Part shown: piece after piece, positions 13,490 to 24,766 of the stretch
How positions within the stretch are numbered: position 1 is the first letter of the stretch
Layout: each line of letters begins with the position of its first letter
Assembly: GCF_008831285.2 (NCBI RefSeq)
Contig: NC_045146.1
Location: 16,383,289 to 16,447,288, forward strand
Reading direction: 5' to 3'
Source of the DNA: Nymphaea colorata
Taxonomy: Eukaryota > Streptophyta > Magnoliopsida > Nymphaeales > Nymphaeaceae
DNA: 64,000 bases
Translations under genes and position numbers: made by a program
The notes under the pieces: generated by a model
Database searches by the model: none
Seen by the model: the letters and a program-made list of their open reading frames with translations, nothing else
What the model was told of the DNA's origin: nothing

Positions 13490-14553
13490 GAAAGAGGCTA
13501 AGATCTTAAAATCCAGCTGGGTTTCTATTTTTTTCAACTTTAATATCTACCCTGCTATTTCTTTAGACTTGACTGCTCATATTATATGATTCTCATCCAG
13601 CCTAGCATATAAGGGTCTGATAGCTACTCATTTTCCATTTTATGTTTTATACTTATATCTATGTTTGCCCTCAAACAAAGTGTAAAACTGTCGTTTATTA
13701 ATTTGACAGTTCCCACCACCCAATTCAGCAGTCATCCATTTAAGGATGGATTTGTCCACGTTTAAGAAAATGGATCATAGATTTATAAAAGTGAAAGCAA
13801 GAGTCGTCCAGAATATAGCTAAAAACATAGAACAGTTCATAGAAAAATTTTATAGACGACTCTGTTTGGAGGATGATTTGAAATCGATCTCACTTCCCAA
13901 ACCGGCGGTAGATTTCATCTAAACAAACAAACATAGCGTTAGTTTAAAATGCAGCAGTTTGGGTTGATTCCTCGATGGTAAAAGAGAACCATATTAGTGA
14001 CAAATGAATAAACAAAAAGTGCAAGACTCGATAATCGGCCCCACGCCCCTTAAAATAGAAGAGGACGAGATGAATATGAGGGTGGGTGTTGGGGTCAGGG
14101 CGGAGCCAGGATTTTTTTTAGGGTTGGGCAAAGACGATTTGCGAGCTGGGTCAGGATTGGACCAAGAGGAGCGACCAGTCAGACCAAACTAAAAAATTTC
14201 ACCCGAGCCATGGCCTCGACAAACCCCCCATTCCCTCCACCCCTGGTTCGGGCCCAACACCCAAGATCCCTCCACTGATGAAATGAACAAGACAAGAAAG
14301 GCAGAAAGAAGAGAAGCTGCCAATCTTTCAAACTCTTAAAGGAGAATATTCAAACACGAGCAAGTATCTAGGCCCACTACGTCACAAACAACACAAGAGC
14401 AAGTATCTAACTACGCCACGTCTCTCTCTCTCTCTTGGATAAAAGATTTGAAGCCACCAACTATGAACAAGAAAAAGGCAAGTCCTAAACAGCAAGATGC
14501 AACTTGTGCACGTCTTTCCATCTTCCTTCGGACATGCACAACCAGGTTCATAC

Positions 14554-14577
14554 CACACACACACACACACACACACT
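14554..14577. repeat. (CA)n microsatellite
   Basis: About 12 CA units upstream, on the + strand, of the asparaginase 3' end. Confidence 0.9.
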
Positions 14578-14843
14578 TAGCTATATAGAAAGATACAGAC
14601 TAGCCATGATCATTAAGCAATGGTAGATAAATCTTCATTTAACATGCTCGAGCATGGAAGCACGGACGCATGCATAACTGGGTACACCAAATCCATAGAG
14701 AAGCGACTATGTACACACATCCATAGCTAGAGGATTAATTAGTGAAGCACTTGGCATCACAACCTAAGCAACTTATGAAAGGAAGAGCAGACGCGGCTGG
14801 TACTTCCAGAGCAGTCGGGACTCTGCGATTCGAGCTTTGGAAA

Positions 14844-16185
14844 CTACCAAACGCCGACCTCGAAGATCCCATCTTCGTTAGCGCACCCCCTGAACATCCC
14901 CACACAGTTGAACCCAAAGGTGACGTCGCCATTGCTAGAAACCGCAATGAGGCCGCCCTTCCCCTCCTCCAGCCTCTCCCTGATGGCCCAGTCCACCGCT
15001 TCCTTGACCCCCATCCCTTTGTACTCCATGAGGGCCGACACGTCCCGCGCGAGCGTCGCCCGGATGATCGCCTCGCCCTCGCCCGTGGCCGACACCGCGC
15101 ACAAGTCGGACGCGTAGGTGCCGGCACCAATGAGAGGCGAGTCCCCGATGCGGCCGTTCATCTTGTTCATGAGCCCGCCAGTCGACGTCGCCGCCGCGCA
15201 CCTCCCCAGCACGTCCACCGCCACGCACCCGACGGTTTCCGGCGCGTAGACGGAGATCGGCAGCCCGTTCATCTGCAAAGCGTGCTCAATGGCTGACATC
15301 CCTCCGGTTCCTTCCTCGAAGCCGCAGGAATCGCGTCCTATGAGAGGTATCCGGTAATCAAACTGCCATGCCCAACAAATTTTTGTTCAGATTAATCAGT
15401 AGATGAAAACCATTACTTCCCAGAGTATTGACCAAACTGAGGAAAATGCAATATTTGAACTCATAGTCGTTTCCCATCTCCATACCACAATGCTATTGGC
15501 CTCCTTGGCCAACTTCAACATCTTTCGATTATCCTCTGTGATGAAGAACTCGTTGTCCACCACTTCCAACCCCTGCACCCACAGAAAATCCAGAAGGTGA
15601 GAGAGAAGCACAGACTTTACCTGATGAGAAGGCCTGTAATAACTAATAACCGTTGTCCAACACGGTTGGTTTCGAAAGTACTACCTGCTGCCGAGCGAAC
15701 TCCTCGGCACCATCAAAGGCGAGGTAGGAGTGAGGGGACTTGTCCATGACAAGGCGTGCGAGGGAGATGGCGCTCTTCACGGTGGAGACGCCGGAGACGG
15801 CGCCGCACCGCCTCTTCTCCCCGTCCATGATGCTCGCCTCCATCTCCACCGTCCCTTTGGTCGTCAAGGCCGACCCTCTCCCCGCATTGAAGAATGGATT
15901 CGACTCCAGTTCTCTCACCTGCATTCACCACCAAATAATATTTACGATCATCGCAGGAATCAGAACAAGAAAGACTTCTTCCATGATGCCAATCCCAACG
16001 AGGGAGCAAGAGGGAGTTCTTACGACAAGCTCAACAACGTCGACGGCCGGAAGGGAGGATCGGAGGGCGGAGATGCCGAGACGGAGGCAATGAGAGAGGA
16101 TTTGCTTGGCCTCCTCCTGACGATGGGGAGGAAGCCTCGGATCAACTCCGGCACCACCATGAACAGCGATCGCCCAACCTCCCAT
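14844..16185 (-). CDS. Isoaspartyl peptidase/L-asparaginase (plant-type, Ntn-hydrolase)
   Basis: Exons in transcript order are 16185-16024, 15918-15685, 15572-15486 and 15362-14844, all in phase 0, giving 333 residues (plant enzymes are about 315-325). The protein begins [13 protein letters not shown], typical of the family, followed by [15 protein letters not shown] and [17 protein letters not shown]. The autocleavage site is ETVGCVAVD with the nucleophile Thr at residue 204. After it come [27 protein letters not shown] and TGEGEAIIR, which line the active site in the family. The enzyme cleaves L-asparagine and beta-aspartyl (isoaspartyl) dipeptides after splitting itself into alpha and beta chains; in plants it serves nitrogen remobilisation and repair of damaged peptides in the cytosol. 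The exons are very GC-rich compared with the surroundings. Whether it is of the potassium-dependent type cannot be judged here. A CT run lies just upstream at 16192-16212. Confidence 0.95.
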
Positions 16186-16320
16186 TCTCTTCTCTCTCTC
16201 TCTCTCTCTCTCCCTCTCCCTCCCTCGTTGTTGCGCCGTGGTGCGACCATTCCCTCTGCGTCCCGCCGCTTAAATAGCCGCCGGATCTCAAGCGCCCCAC
16301 ATTGCCAAATTTGAATTATC
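16186..16320 (-). promoter_or_regulatory. 5' UTR/proximal promoter of the asparaginase gene with a GA/CT tract
   Basis: The 130 bases upstream of the start contain a polypurine run on the coding strand (CT on +, about 16192-16212), then GC-rich sequence, and TTAAATA on + (TATTTAA on the minus strand) at about 16270-16276, at a suitable distance for a TATA element. The assignment rests on position and composition only. Confidence 0.35.
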
Positions 16321-19300
16321 GAGTTGGATTCCACTTCTCCTTGTGCTCGCCACGTGTGGGAGCCTCCTTAGTTCCTCCATCTCCGGAAATTGAATTAAAA
16401 AATTTTCAGGAGATTAGGACAACTCAGGCCTTTGACTCCATAGGACGAACTTGCCCCCCCGTCAAACCGACGTGGAAATCTGCCACGGCAATTGTCGGTT
16501 GCCCACGTGAATAAATAGTGGGATAAGATAAAATGTCCATTTTAATTTTCCGATTTGGACAATTGGATGAAGCTCCTCTGGTGGTTGCCAGAAATAAAAA
16601 CCATTGATAAAGAATAAGCACACATAATCCTACCGACCAAATCAGGCAAATAAAACAAATTTAACACTTAAAAAAAAACTTTAGAAAACATTTGTTAAAT
16701 CAAAGGAAAGGTATATACGAAGTAAATATACCGTCTTTGTTACATAATAAGATCAGGGAAATGCCAACTTTGCGAAGTGGGAGATTACTTGGTTCGTTGG
16801 TGGAGCTAGGGGTGACGGAAGTGATGAAGAAGATGATAAGATTGTCAATTTGGCGATGATGATGATGAGGCGGTGAGATGGAGAGGAAGATCAAACAAAC
16901 CAAGTGGAGATCGCGTGAATGGTTTTGTATCTGAGCGAGCGTCTGAAGTTTTTTTTTAGTATCTGTCATGGCTGGTTCCAAATTAGCAGCCAGCTTTTAC
17001 CAAATTTTTAATTTAAGGGAATGGTTGGTGCTGATTTGGAGGAGGTGGTATCAGGGAATCACCGGAAGAATATGTTTTAGCATTCCGATGATTGTGTTTC
17101 CTGCTAATTGCTATATTTAAATACACACATATACCTATATATATATATATACTTGTTCGTACTTAATTGTTATATTTAAAAATAAACACACACTTGGTAG
17201 AGATTAAGTTAAAAAAAAAAAGTAACTCAGTTATATTTTCAAAAGATCAAAGTACTCTTCAAATGAAGAAACAAATGGGTTTTTTTAATTGAAGCATCTT
17301 ACCTATGAATAGTTAGGTCTTCTGAAAATATAATTTGGAATGCGTGTATAATAAGCTGAACAGATGAATGGATAGAGGATTTCAGTTTATATATATATAT
17401 ATATAACAAAGATTAATGGCCATTTGGAGGTACCCGATCATTCACGTTGCATTGAGATGCGTGCATGATAAGCTGAATGACAAAATGCAAGTGTTTGATT
17501 TTTCCCATTGTATCCTTAGAAGAAGAGTTCTCTGGTCCTTACTAAATTTAATTCAAGTGACCGTCCGTTTGAATTTTCTTCAATTTGGAATGCTTAAGAA
17601 TGTAAGCTTGAAAAGAAACAAGGTAAAAAATTTTAAATGTAGTTCAACTTTTGTAAGGAAAATTTATTAATGGTCTTATATTTGTCGGCTCATGAAAAAA
17701 TATATTTTTATATTAAATCCTTGTGATTTATTTATAGGCATATAATTTAGTTATTTAAATTGCATTCATGTGGTTGGGTCCACGAAAAACAATTTTGGAA
17801 AAGTTGGAACGTCGATGTATGTGTTCATTATTTTTAATGTCCTAAAGTATGTCAGGATATAAAACAATGGGTCTACAAATTGCATCTCTATAGTTTTCGA
17901 TTTTTTTTTTTTTAATGAAGAGAAATATTTATCATGGAGAATGAGTCGTTGTTGTTCCAAGGAAAGTGCGAAAGTTCCTCAAGATAGGGATGTGAATTAC
18001 AAGTGGGATCTTGTCCGACCTGATCGGATCTAGCATAATCTAGTATCAAGTTGAGGTTCATAATTGGATTTAGAAGAGCTATGACATAAGCTAAAAACTA
18101 CAGCTCTATGACAATAGAACTTTTATATGATCAAATTGAGAAATTATGGGCCGTTTGATAGACTGGAAAGTTTTTCAAGAACATGTTTTCTTGTGCACTC
18201 CCAAGGGAAATATTTCAGAAGTCTCAACTCGTTGAGACCTTTCCCCTTCTCTTAAAAATTTTCCCTTTCAAATGCTGAATGAGTGAAACTTGTCATGGAC
18301 ATTTCGTCCATGTTTGACATACAGAACTACAGATGGAAAACATCATAGCAGGTCTTTTATGTTATGGCATCTAACAAGGAACCATGTGTTATCGATAAGA
18401 AAGGCACACAGATCGGAAAAATTAGTTTACCAGAAAAAAGCCTGATACCTAAGTGCAGCCAAGCCAACTTTAATGGGCCCAGTCTGGTCAGGCCTTTTTC
18501 AGGTCCGATCTGAAATTTGACCCATTATGCAGCCAGCTGTCTATTCTTAACAGCGAAATTTATATGCATATGGCCTTGTTGCAGTGGCAGAGATACATGG
18601 AGCGCCCACACCAACCCATCGAAAGTTTCATAGAAGAAAACTGAAGCCAAACTATAGTTTCAAAATTTTAACAGGGGTAAAAATAAAATTTTTTAAATTT
18701 TGTATATACATTAAACTAATTTTTTAAAAATTTACATATAAATTTTTAAAGTTTTTTAAAAACTGAAAGCCCCCTTTCCCTTGGCCTCTGGTGACTCAGG
18801 CGCCTCAACCAAAATATATGGCTTTCCCACTGCCTAGTTGTTACCAACTTACCATAGTTTTATTGATCCACTGAAACTAAAAAAAATTCTGTCAAAGTAG
18901 ATTCTTCAAGATTCATCATCTGCCAAAGCAGCCTTTTCCAGTTTGTAGCAGCTGAAGAATATTCACACTTTTCGGGCATACATCCATTTGTTCGCCAAAG
19001 ACAAGAAAGCGGAGACATGGCGAATCCCTAAGAGGATTTGGCAAGTATGAAAAGTTCATATTTCTGATCCCTGTTCTTCTTCTTCATTTTCTTGGATTTA
19101 CATGCTGGACAGCTGATAAAGATGTGAGAATGAGCTAAGGACCACAAATATTTCCACTTTAGTCAGTGGTTATGCACATGCATCACCAACTTGTGTTCTT
19201 TACAGTAAATTCTGCAACTTGAATCTATCGTTCTTTCGAAAAGTTTGGTAACATGAACACCATAAATTCTTACCAAGCGAACCCACCCATGGGACATGTC

Positions 19301-19505
19301 ATTAACTACAAGCACTTCCAGGCTTCCCTTTGGAGTCCTTGGGAATACAAGCACATGTTTGTGTGTGTTTCTAAGTATATGTGTGTATCTGCACATGATC
19401 TAATACGAGGAATTACTACTCATAGAAACATAGTTTCTAAATATATGTGTATATGCGCATGATTCCTACTCATAGAAATTCAGTCAATCAAACCGTATAT
19501 ACCCT

Positions 19506-19730
19506 GAGGGGTGGTAGCATACTGAGCGGCAAAATGGTCCGGCTCCTTTAAGAACTCAGGTTTGAGTCTTAGACTGGTCACTGTCACGTCTCAGTGCGCT
19601 CTACTTCTGGACTGTTAAGGTCTCAAAGCATGCTCTCTGAAAACTCAAGAAAGCGGACACAAGGGAGGGGAGACAGTGGTCTCTCTTAGGGGCGGTGGAA
19701 TGAATGATTTACCCTTAAAAAAAACAATTA
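19506..19730 (+). mobile_element. SINE-like tRNA-derived repeat, family 2
   Basis: The sequence has a box A-like TAGCATACTGAGCGG near 19516 and a box B-like AGGTTTGAGTC near 19558, spaced as in tRNA promoters, and ends in an A-rich tail near 19718-19730. No tRNA cloverleaf can be completed, so it is a retroposon rather than a tRNA gene. I see only this copy in the window, so the family assignment is tentative. Confidence 0.45.
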
Positions 19731-21827
19731 AACAGTACATGTTAACAGAAATTGCCATTTTTTATATGCTACAATGACATCCAAACTTAACTTTGTGTTG
19801 AAAGCCCATTGTAGAAAGACTTGGGCCGGGGGCATGGTTGACACTCTTAAAAACTCTAATTTATGAAAACTTGGTTCCATGAAAACCAAGTTTCTTAAAA
19901 AACTTGCTTTTTATGTTTGGGTGACAACCCAATATAAATTTTTTGGTGAATAACCTAGACAAGAACCCGGTTATTCGATCTTCTTTCAAAAATCAAGTTT
20001 TTTCAAAACTGGGTTTTTCTCAAAATGTCATCTAAACACTCCAAAAACACCGTTCTACTTGTCATCAAATGCATCATAAACTGCAATATTTAGAACCAAA
20101 AAAAAATTGTGAGAGATCTCAATCGTCCAACCAAAGCATTTACATCCTAACTAAAGTATTTGGGATCGATTAGACTTGATTGAGACAGATACTGGAAATG
20201 TTTCTAATTCTCGATTGGTGGCTGACGTAGCCATGCCCATGGCCGCCACCGGTGCATTTCCAGGCAAGATGGCAATGAGAATCTTTTGGGACGTGTCCCA
20301 ATCAAACATGTTGGCCACTAGAGAAGAACAATTTAGACTAAGGGAATCATGGTGTCGCCCTTCTTCTCACTCCCGGAGTTCCACCTGCCACGGAGCTTGG
20401 ATTCTTATGAGATTCCAGCTCAAGACAACGACGTTCATGGAGAATCTTCTTTTCCAATATAATGAACAGGATATTCATTTTGAAAGAAGCCACCTAACTT
20501 TTAGCAAAAGAACAAACTATAAAGTCATGATCAAACGTCTTGAAAATCAAAAGAACAGAGTCATGACCAAACATTTAAGTAAAAGAAATTCAAATTTTAG
20601 TTACTTTAACAAAATGGGTGGAGGGATATAATCGCTGTCGAAGCAATTTTGGACTGTAGGTGGAATTAAACGTACCACATGATTTGACCGTCCATGGCGG
20701 ATACCAAGTGGGATTCCATGAAAATACTTTGTTTATGTGTGTTTTGAACGGGTTCACATCGTTTTCAAGGGCACTGTTTTTACGAAAACCATGGTTTGCC
20801 AGGACGAACTGAATATCGCTCTGCACACTGAAACGATATTGCCGGCCCGTGCAGAGTTGGAAAAGAAAGTACTTATTAGTTAACTTTCGAACAAAGAATA
20901 AATCAATAAAAGCTTATATATAAGTATTTTAAAATATTTATCAACTAGTGCAACCGGGAGTCTCGTGGTGTCTGACATGCTAGTTACTCATATTCATCTA
21001 CCGGTAATAAGGGTGACATTCGAGTTGAAGGGTGTATCGTGGAATCTTGTGTCTTGACGAACCGATTTGATGCCCGTACATGGGCACTTTAACCACAGAA
21101 TTAGGAGACCAATGCCCGAGATCATGGTATCTGCACCAACTACCACGCAAGCCAGCACTGACTTTAGCAGGCCATTTTGGTGGACCTACGGCCCCACATT
21201 CCACTAATAAAAGAGCATGGTCCAGAGCCGTGTTGAATTAGGTTTTGTTCTCATTTTCAAGATTGTGGTTGCTCTAAACTCTTAGTGTAGAGAGACGGTC
21301 CATTCAATGGATTCGTTAACGGTCTGATTTCAAGTTTAATCAGTCTCTAAATTGATCTAGTGTTATGTAAGAAGCAAACACCCAAACAAAAGTAAATTGC
21401 TTGCGTACTCTCCGAATTGCATCTCATACAGTGTTGTTTTTCAATGTGTCGGTTAAATTTTTACCGCACGAAGTGGTGGAAAGCATACAATCGCTTGATG
21501 AGATATTCTCTGTTGGGAATATACGAAATAAAAAACGCAATAACAGGGATGAAGTTGCTTTCAATGCCCCTCCATTATCAGGGAACAAATGCACATGAAG
21601 CTTAGTGTGCCCATTCATTTAGATGACACTGGTTTCCAACATAGATCACAGAGTCTGATTCATCTTCATTGTGTCACTGGAACTTCTACCGCCCAATTAG
21701 GGTCCAGAAAGATTCGGACACAATAGGTCTCGATAATTGGCATATGACTCAGCAATTCGTTCAGCAAAATAATTTTTTAAAGTTATGGAGCACATCTAGT
21801 GGTGGGATCTCAAATCCCGAGAAACAT

Positions 21828-22000
21828 AGCATAGCTGGTTGAGTTGGCGGAACAGTGAAAGTCCGGTCATGAGTTTGATTCCTATGGGCATTACTTTTCT
21901 AAACTACAAACAGAGGATGTGTTTTGCTTTAGTTGATGGGTGTCCCACTTACCACCCAAATCTTGAAGTAACTCGAAACCCTAAGAGCAAGAGGAAAGAA
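21828..22000 (+). mobile_element. SINE-like repeat, family 1, copy B
   Basis: Starts with AGCATAGCTGGTTGAGTTGG (box A-like), followed by GGTCATGAGTTTGATTCC (box B-like) about 30 bases later. The 3' core contains ACTACAAACAGAGGATGTG, then TTTAGTTGATGGGTGTC. The core aligns with copies near 22485, 50205 and 57945. The shared order of internal Pol III promoter boxes plus a common unrelated 3' body is the SINE hallmark. Ends are approximate. Confidence 0.6.
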
Positions 22001-22484
22001 CGTGGTTTCGACCTGTCATTGAATTGCGAGTGGTAGGATCTCATAAATGGCCACCCTCCAACTCATTTTGCATCAATCTACAAGCTTCAGGATTTAGAGG
22101 TTCAAGATATACAGCTTACGGATGGTTAATTAGTGCATCCCCTAAACAAGGAAGGAGAGCTCCTCCTTGAAATATAGGAATTTGGGATCTACCTTCTAGC
22201 TAAATGCAAACACAGTTTTTAAGGGGAAAGTAAAAAGGGTTTTGGGCCGCTACCAAGGTGGGATATGCATCGATTACCTGTACCACATGTTGGGCTGCTA
22301 GAAAGGTGGCGTGTTTGCAAACACACGTTGGGCTTTGGGCTTCTACCAAGGTGGCCTGCATGTCAAACCCATGATAGAAGGAAAGAAGAGGTCTTGTTAG
22401 TGTCAAGATCAGACGAGATAGCGATTTTAGACAATTTGGCTGTAAAGCGTTGTGAAATCCAAGTAATGATATATTTTCTTTAAG

Positions 22485-22642
22485 GGGCATAGAGCAGTTG
22501 GTCAAATTGATGAGTCGGTAAAAAATTTGGTTGTCAGTTCGATTGTTTTGGATGCTACCATTTTATACTGCTAACAATAGATGTGCATCACTCTAGTTGA
22601 CAAGCATACCATTACCCACTCAGGTCCCGAACCATCCCTAGA
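22485..22642 (+). mobile_element. SINE-like repeat, family 1, copy A
   Basis: Box A-like TAGAGCAGTTGGTCAAATTG is followed by a TGATGAGTCGGTAAAAA spacer, box B-like GGTTGTCAGTTCGATTG and the core ACTGCTAACAATAGATGTG plus CTAGTTGACAAG. The hAT-like element at 22651 is inserted at or just beyond its 3' end, and sequence downstream of that element (from 24059) would be the continuation. Confidence 0.6.
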
Positions 22643-22650
22643 CCCTAGCA
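22643..22650. repeat. Target site duplication, left copy (CCCTAGCA)
   Basis: Perfect 8-bp direct repeat with 24059-24066, immediately outside the terminal inverted repeats of the 1.4-kb element. Confidence 0.85.
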
Positions 22651-22791
22651 TAGGGCTGCACACGAGCCGAGTCGAGCTCGAGCTTGCCCAGCTCGAGCTC
22701 AAACTCGAGTTGAGCAGCCTAACACAAGCTCGAGCTCGACTCGATTATACAAAGTCGAGCTCGAGCTCGACTCGCTTAACTCAATTATGAA

Positions 22792-22974
22792 GGGACGCTC
22801 CAAGGATGGGCTCCAATCAGTAGTTTGATCGAAGAATTCCTGTTGCAAATTGTTGTTCCATTCCCTAATTCATGCCTGCAACGAGGAATTGAGGCGATTC
22901 AGAGGGAAGATCGAGCAATCCCGAATGAAGGTCATCATTTTACTCGGTTCTTTGCTCTACCGCCAACATATCCC
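22792..22974 (+). pseudogene. Possible captured gene fragment inside the hAT-like element
   Basis: The frame reads GTLQGWAPISSLIEEFL, then QIVVPFPNSCLQRGIEAIQ and NEGHHFTRFFALPP up to a stop at 22972-22974. It has no start codon of its own, mixed amino-acid composition and none of the low complexity of the flanking TIR zones. A second open stretch at 23012-23227 (ERDMLFGQENQVESG, ATDQADFGFSAADA) follows. I do not recognise the source gene. Capture of host exons by non-autonomous elements is known, and here it is an inference from composition. Confidence 0.3.
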
Positions 22975-23710
22975 TGATCAGTCGTAAATCTAAAGAAATC
23001 AAGAGATCATTTTGGCAATCAGACACTTGGGTCATCTTTCCAACATCCTCACGAACATTCTGACCAAGTTTGAGCCCAATCCATGCAGTATCGAGAGAGA
23101 TATGCTCTTTGGCCAGGAGAATCAGGTGGAATCTGGCAGTGCTGAAGAACATATTGCCACTGATCAGGCGGATTTTGGATTTTCTGCAGCAGATGCGACT
23201 CTGATCCAATCTGGTGCTCAAATCTGACCCTTCCAGTCGCTAATTAGATTTCTAATCCTTTGATTTGCATTATTGTGATTGATTTGGGGAATTCCCCATT
23301 GTCTGTTGGAGGAATCTCAACCCACGTCGTAAAGTTCTCTATTCACGCCTGTGAAAACCTGTGACAGACTGAGTCACAAATTCGGGGCGCGTTTCTTGTA
23401 GAAGGCTCAGATTGATGTGAAATTTAGGGCGTTTTAGGGCGTCTACTCCCTGGAGTGTCCTCTGTCGACAGACCAATTTTCAGAGCAAACAGAGCTTTGA
23501 GTGATTTTCTATGATTTTGGAGTGTCGACCTCTCCTAAGAACCGCAACAGGCACTTCCTGTTCATCGCCTGAGTTAGAACCAATTCTGCGTTTGCGACAG
23601 TCAAAGATCTTCAAGCTCGTCGCGATTTTTGTCGGGAGTTCGGTTGAAGCCCATCATTGGAGCTCGAGCAGGAGCTGTAACAAGAGAGCAGCGAGAAAGA
23701 GGGGAAAGGC

Positions 23711-23768
23711 GACGGATGCTTTTGGGGCAGCAACGGCAAGACGGATGCTTTTGGGGCAGCAACGGCAA
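23711..23768. repeat. 29-bp perfect tandem repeat (two copies)
   Basis: Two identical 29-bp units, 23711-23739 and 23740-23768, starting GACGGATGCTTTTGGGGCAG. Located inside the hAT-like element. Confidence 0.95.
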
Positions 23769-24058
23769 AAGAAGGCAGCAACAGAACAATAGGAAAGGCA
23801 GGGGAAGAGTGAAGACCGAATGCGAACAACAAAAAGTTTTACCCTGAATCGGTTTCGCGAACCGGTTTATCTAATATAACGAGTCGAATCGAATTTAAAC
23901 AAATCAAGTTCTTGCAACCCGAACTCGACTCGTTTATTGATTCAAGTTTAACTTTCAACTCGAACTCGACTCGTTTATAAATGAGTCGAGCTCGAGCCGA
24001 GCTTTTTCGAGCGAGTTCGAGTCCAACCCGAGTTGCCTCGACTCGTTGTGCAGCCCTA

Positions 24059-24066
24059 CCCTAGCA
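24059..24066. repeat. Target site duplication, right copy (CCCTAGCA)
   Basis: Identical to 22643-22650. Together they define the insertion site of the 1408-bp element. Confidence 0.85.
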
Positions 24067-24766
24067 TCTCCATCTTCTATAACAATAAGTCCATGTCAAA
24101 TATGAAAGCCATAATACGCTTTCGAAAGCACGGGTGTTAAACACACCATCTACGAACTACTTTTCACCTTGATGGACCAATTCAACAAAAGCAGTCGATT
24201 TAAGCAGCCAGTTTACAATTCCTGGCATTCCAGCTTCGGGAAGAGACCATGCGACCAGCTTAAAGCAAGTACCAGTGAAAGAATTTGAACCATAAAAAGA
24301 TGACCTCCGAAAGATTAAATTTCATCTATAAGAACACCATAACGCAAAATCACCGTAACCAACCTTTTTTATTGCACTGAGATGACCACAAGGCCTTTTA
24401 AGTAGCATTTTTTCACAAACATAAGCCAAAGAAAATATTTCAATCGCAATTTTTTTTTTCCTTTCCATCCCAATGAGGTTAGGATGGAAAAGGAGGACCA
24501 AGGGACTAAAGGAAATGAAGGCAGAGAAACATGCATAATTATCTGCACAAAAAAAGCATACATGGACGTGTTGTGTCAGCCATCAAGTAGACAGTTCTGT
24601 ATTTCTCTGAAGCACTACCTCACATAAATATTTAGATAACCATGAGTTGATTTACTGCCTAACGCCAAGAGATGATGAAGCCGCCTCAATCTTTCTGCCG
24701 TGACAAAGCTACATCTAAAACTAAAAGCAATAACCTCCACTTCCCCTTGAAGCTTCAATTAATTGA
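24067..24766. other. Region downstream of the CYCLASE1-like gene
   Basis: Unique AT-rich sequence between the hAT-like element and the stop codon of the cyclase gene. The last few hundred bases before 24767 are probably the 3' UTR of that minus-strand gene. No separate gene seen. Confidence 0.5.

Larger units (their letters stand above)
12501..14843. other. Intergenic region with short duplications and degraded repeat fragments
   Basis: AT-rich from 12535 onwards. It contains a 59-bp tandem duplication (listed separately) and two sequences sharing a GGAGCCAG(A/G)A plus T-run motif, near 13100 and 14104, which look like degraded copies of one interspersed repeat. A CA microsatellite lies at 14554-14577 and a CT run at about 14420-14435. 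The part just before 14844 is probably the asparaginase 3' UTR. No gene seen. Confidence 0.5.
16321..22480. other. Gene-poor repeat-bearing region
   Basis: No gene recognised. It holds AT-rich DNA, short TA runs (about 17139-17150 and 17389-17404) and a degraded interspersed repeat at about 18580-18800 (GTGGCAGAGATACATGGAGC followed by an AAATTTT-rich core). Two SINE-like copies are listed separately. A 151-codon open frame at 20176-20631 has no motif or splice context that I recognise. Confidence 0.5.
22651..24058. mobile_element. Non-autonomous hAT-like DNA transposon, 1408 bp
   Basis: The ends are TAGGGCTGCACACGAG and its inverted partner (CTCGTTGTGCAGCCCTA), flanked by the perfect 8-bp duplication CCCTAGCA. 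An 8-bp duplication plus TIRs starting TAGGG fits the hAT superfamily. Subterminal zones of about 130 bp (left) and 190 bp (right) are dense in GAGCTCGA/TCGAGCTC motifs, as expected for transposase-binding repeats. No transposase frame is present, so the element depends on another source of enzyme. The interior (about 22785-23870) is unlike the ends and contains open stretches that look like captured host DNA, including a 29-bp tandem repeat at 23711-23768. Confidence 0.85.

Noticed and set aside
14735-15296. Long open frames on + (184 codons) and on the other minus frames across the asparaginase last exon.
   Set aside because: They are shadows of the GC-rich asparaginase exon, which lacks stops in several frames.
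15730-16314. A 194-codon open frame on +.
   Set aside because: It lies antisense over asparaginase exons 1 and 2 and its promoter; it is explained by high GC and shows no family motif.
20176-20631. A 151-codon open frame on +.
   Set aside because: No recognisable motif, splice context or promoter; the composition drifts to Asn- and Lys-rich sequence as in random AT-rich DNA.
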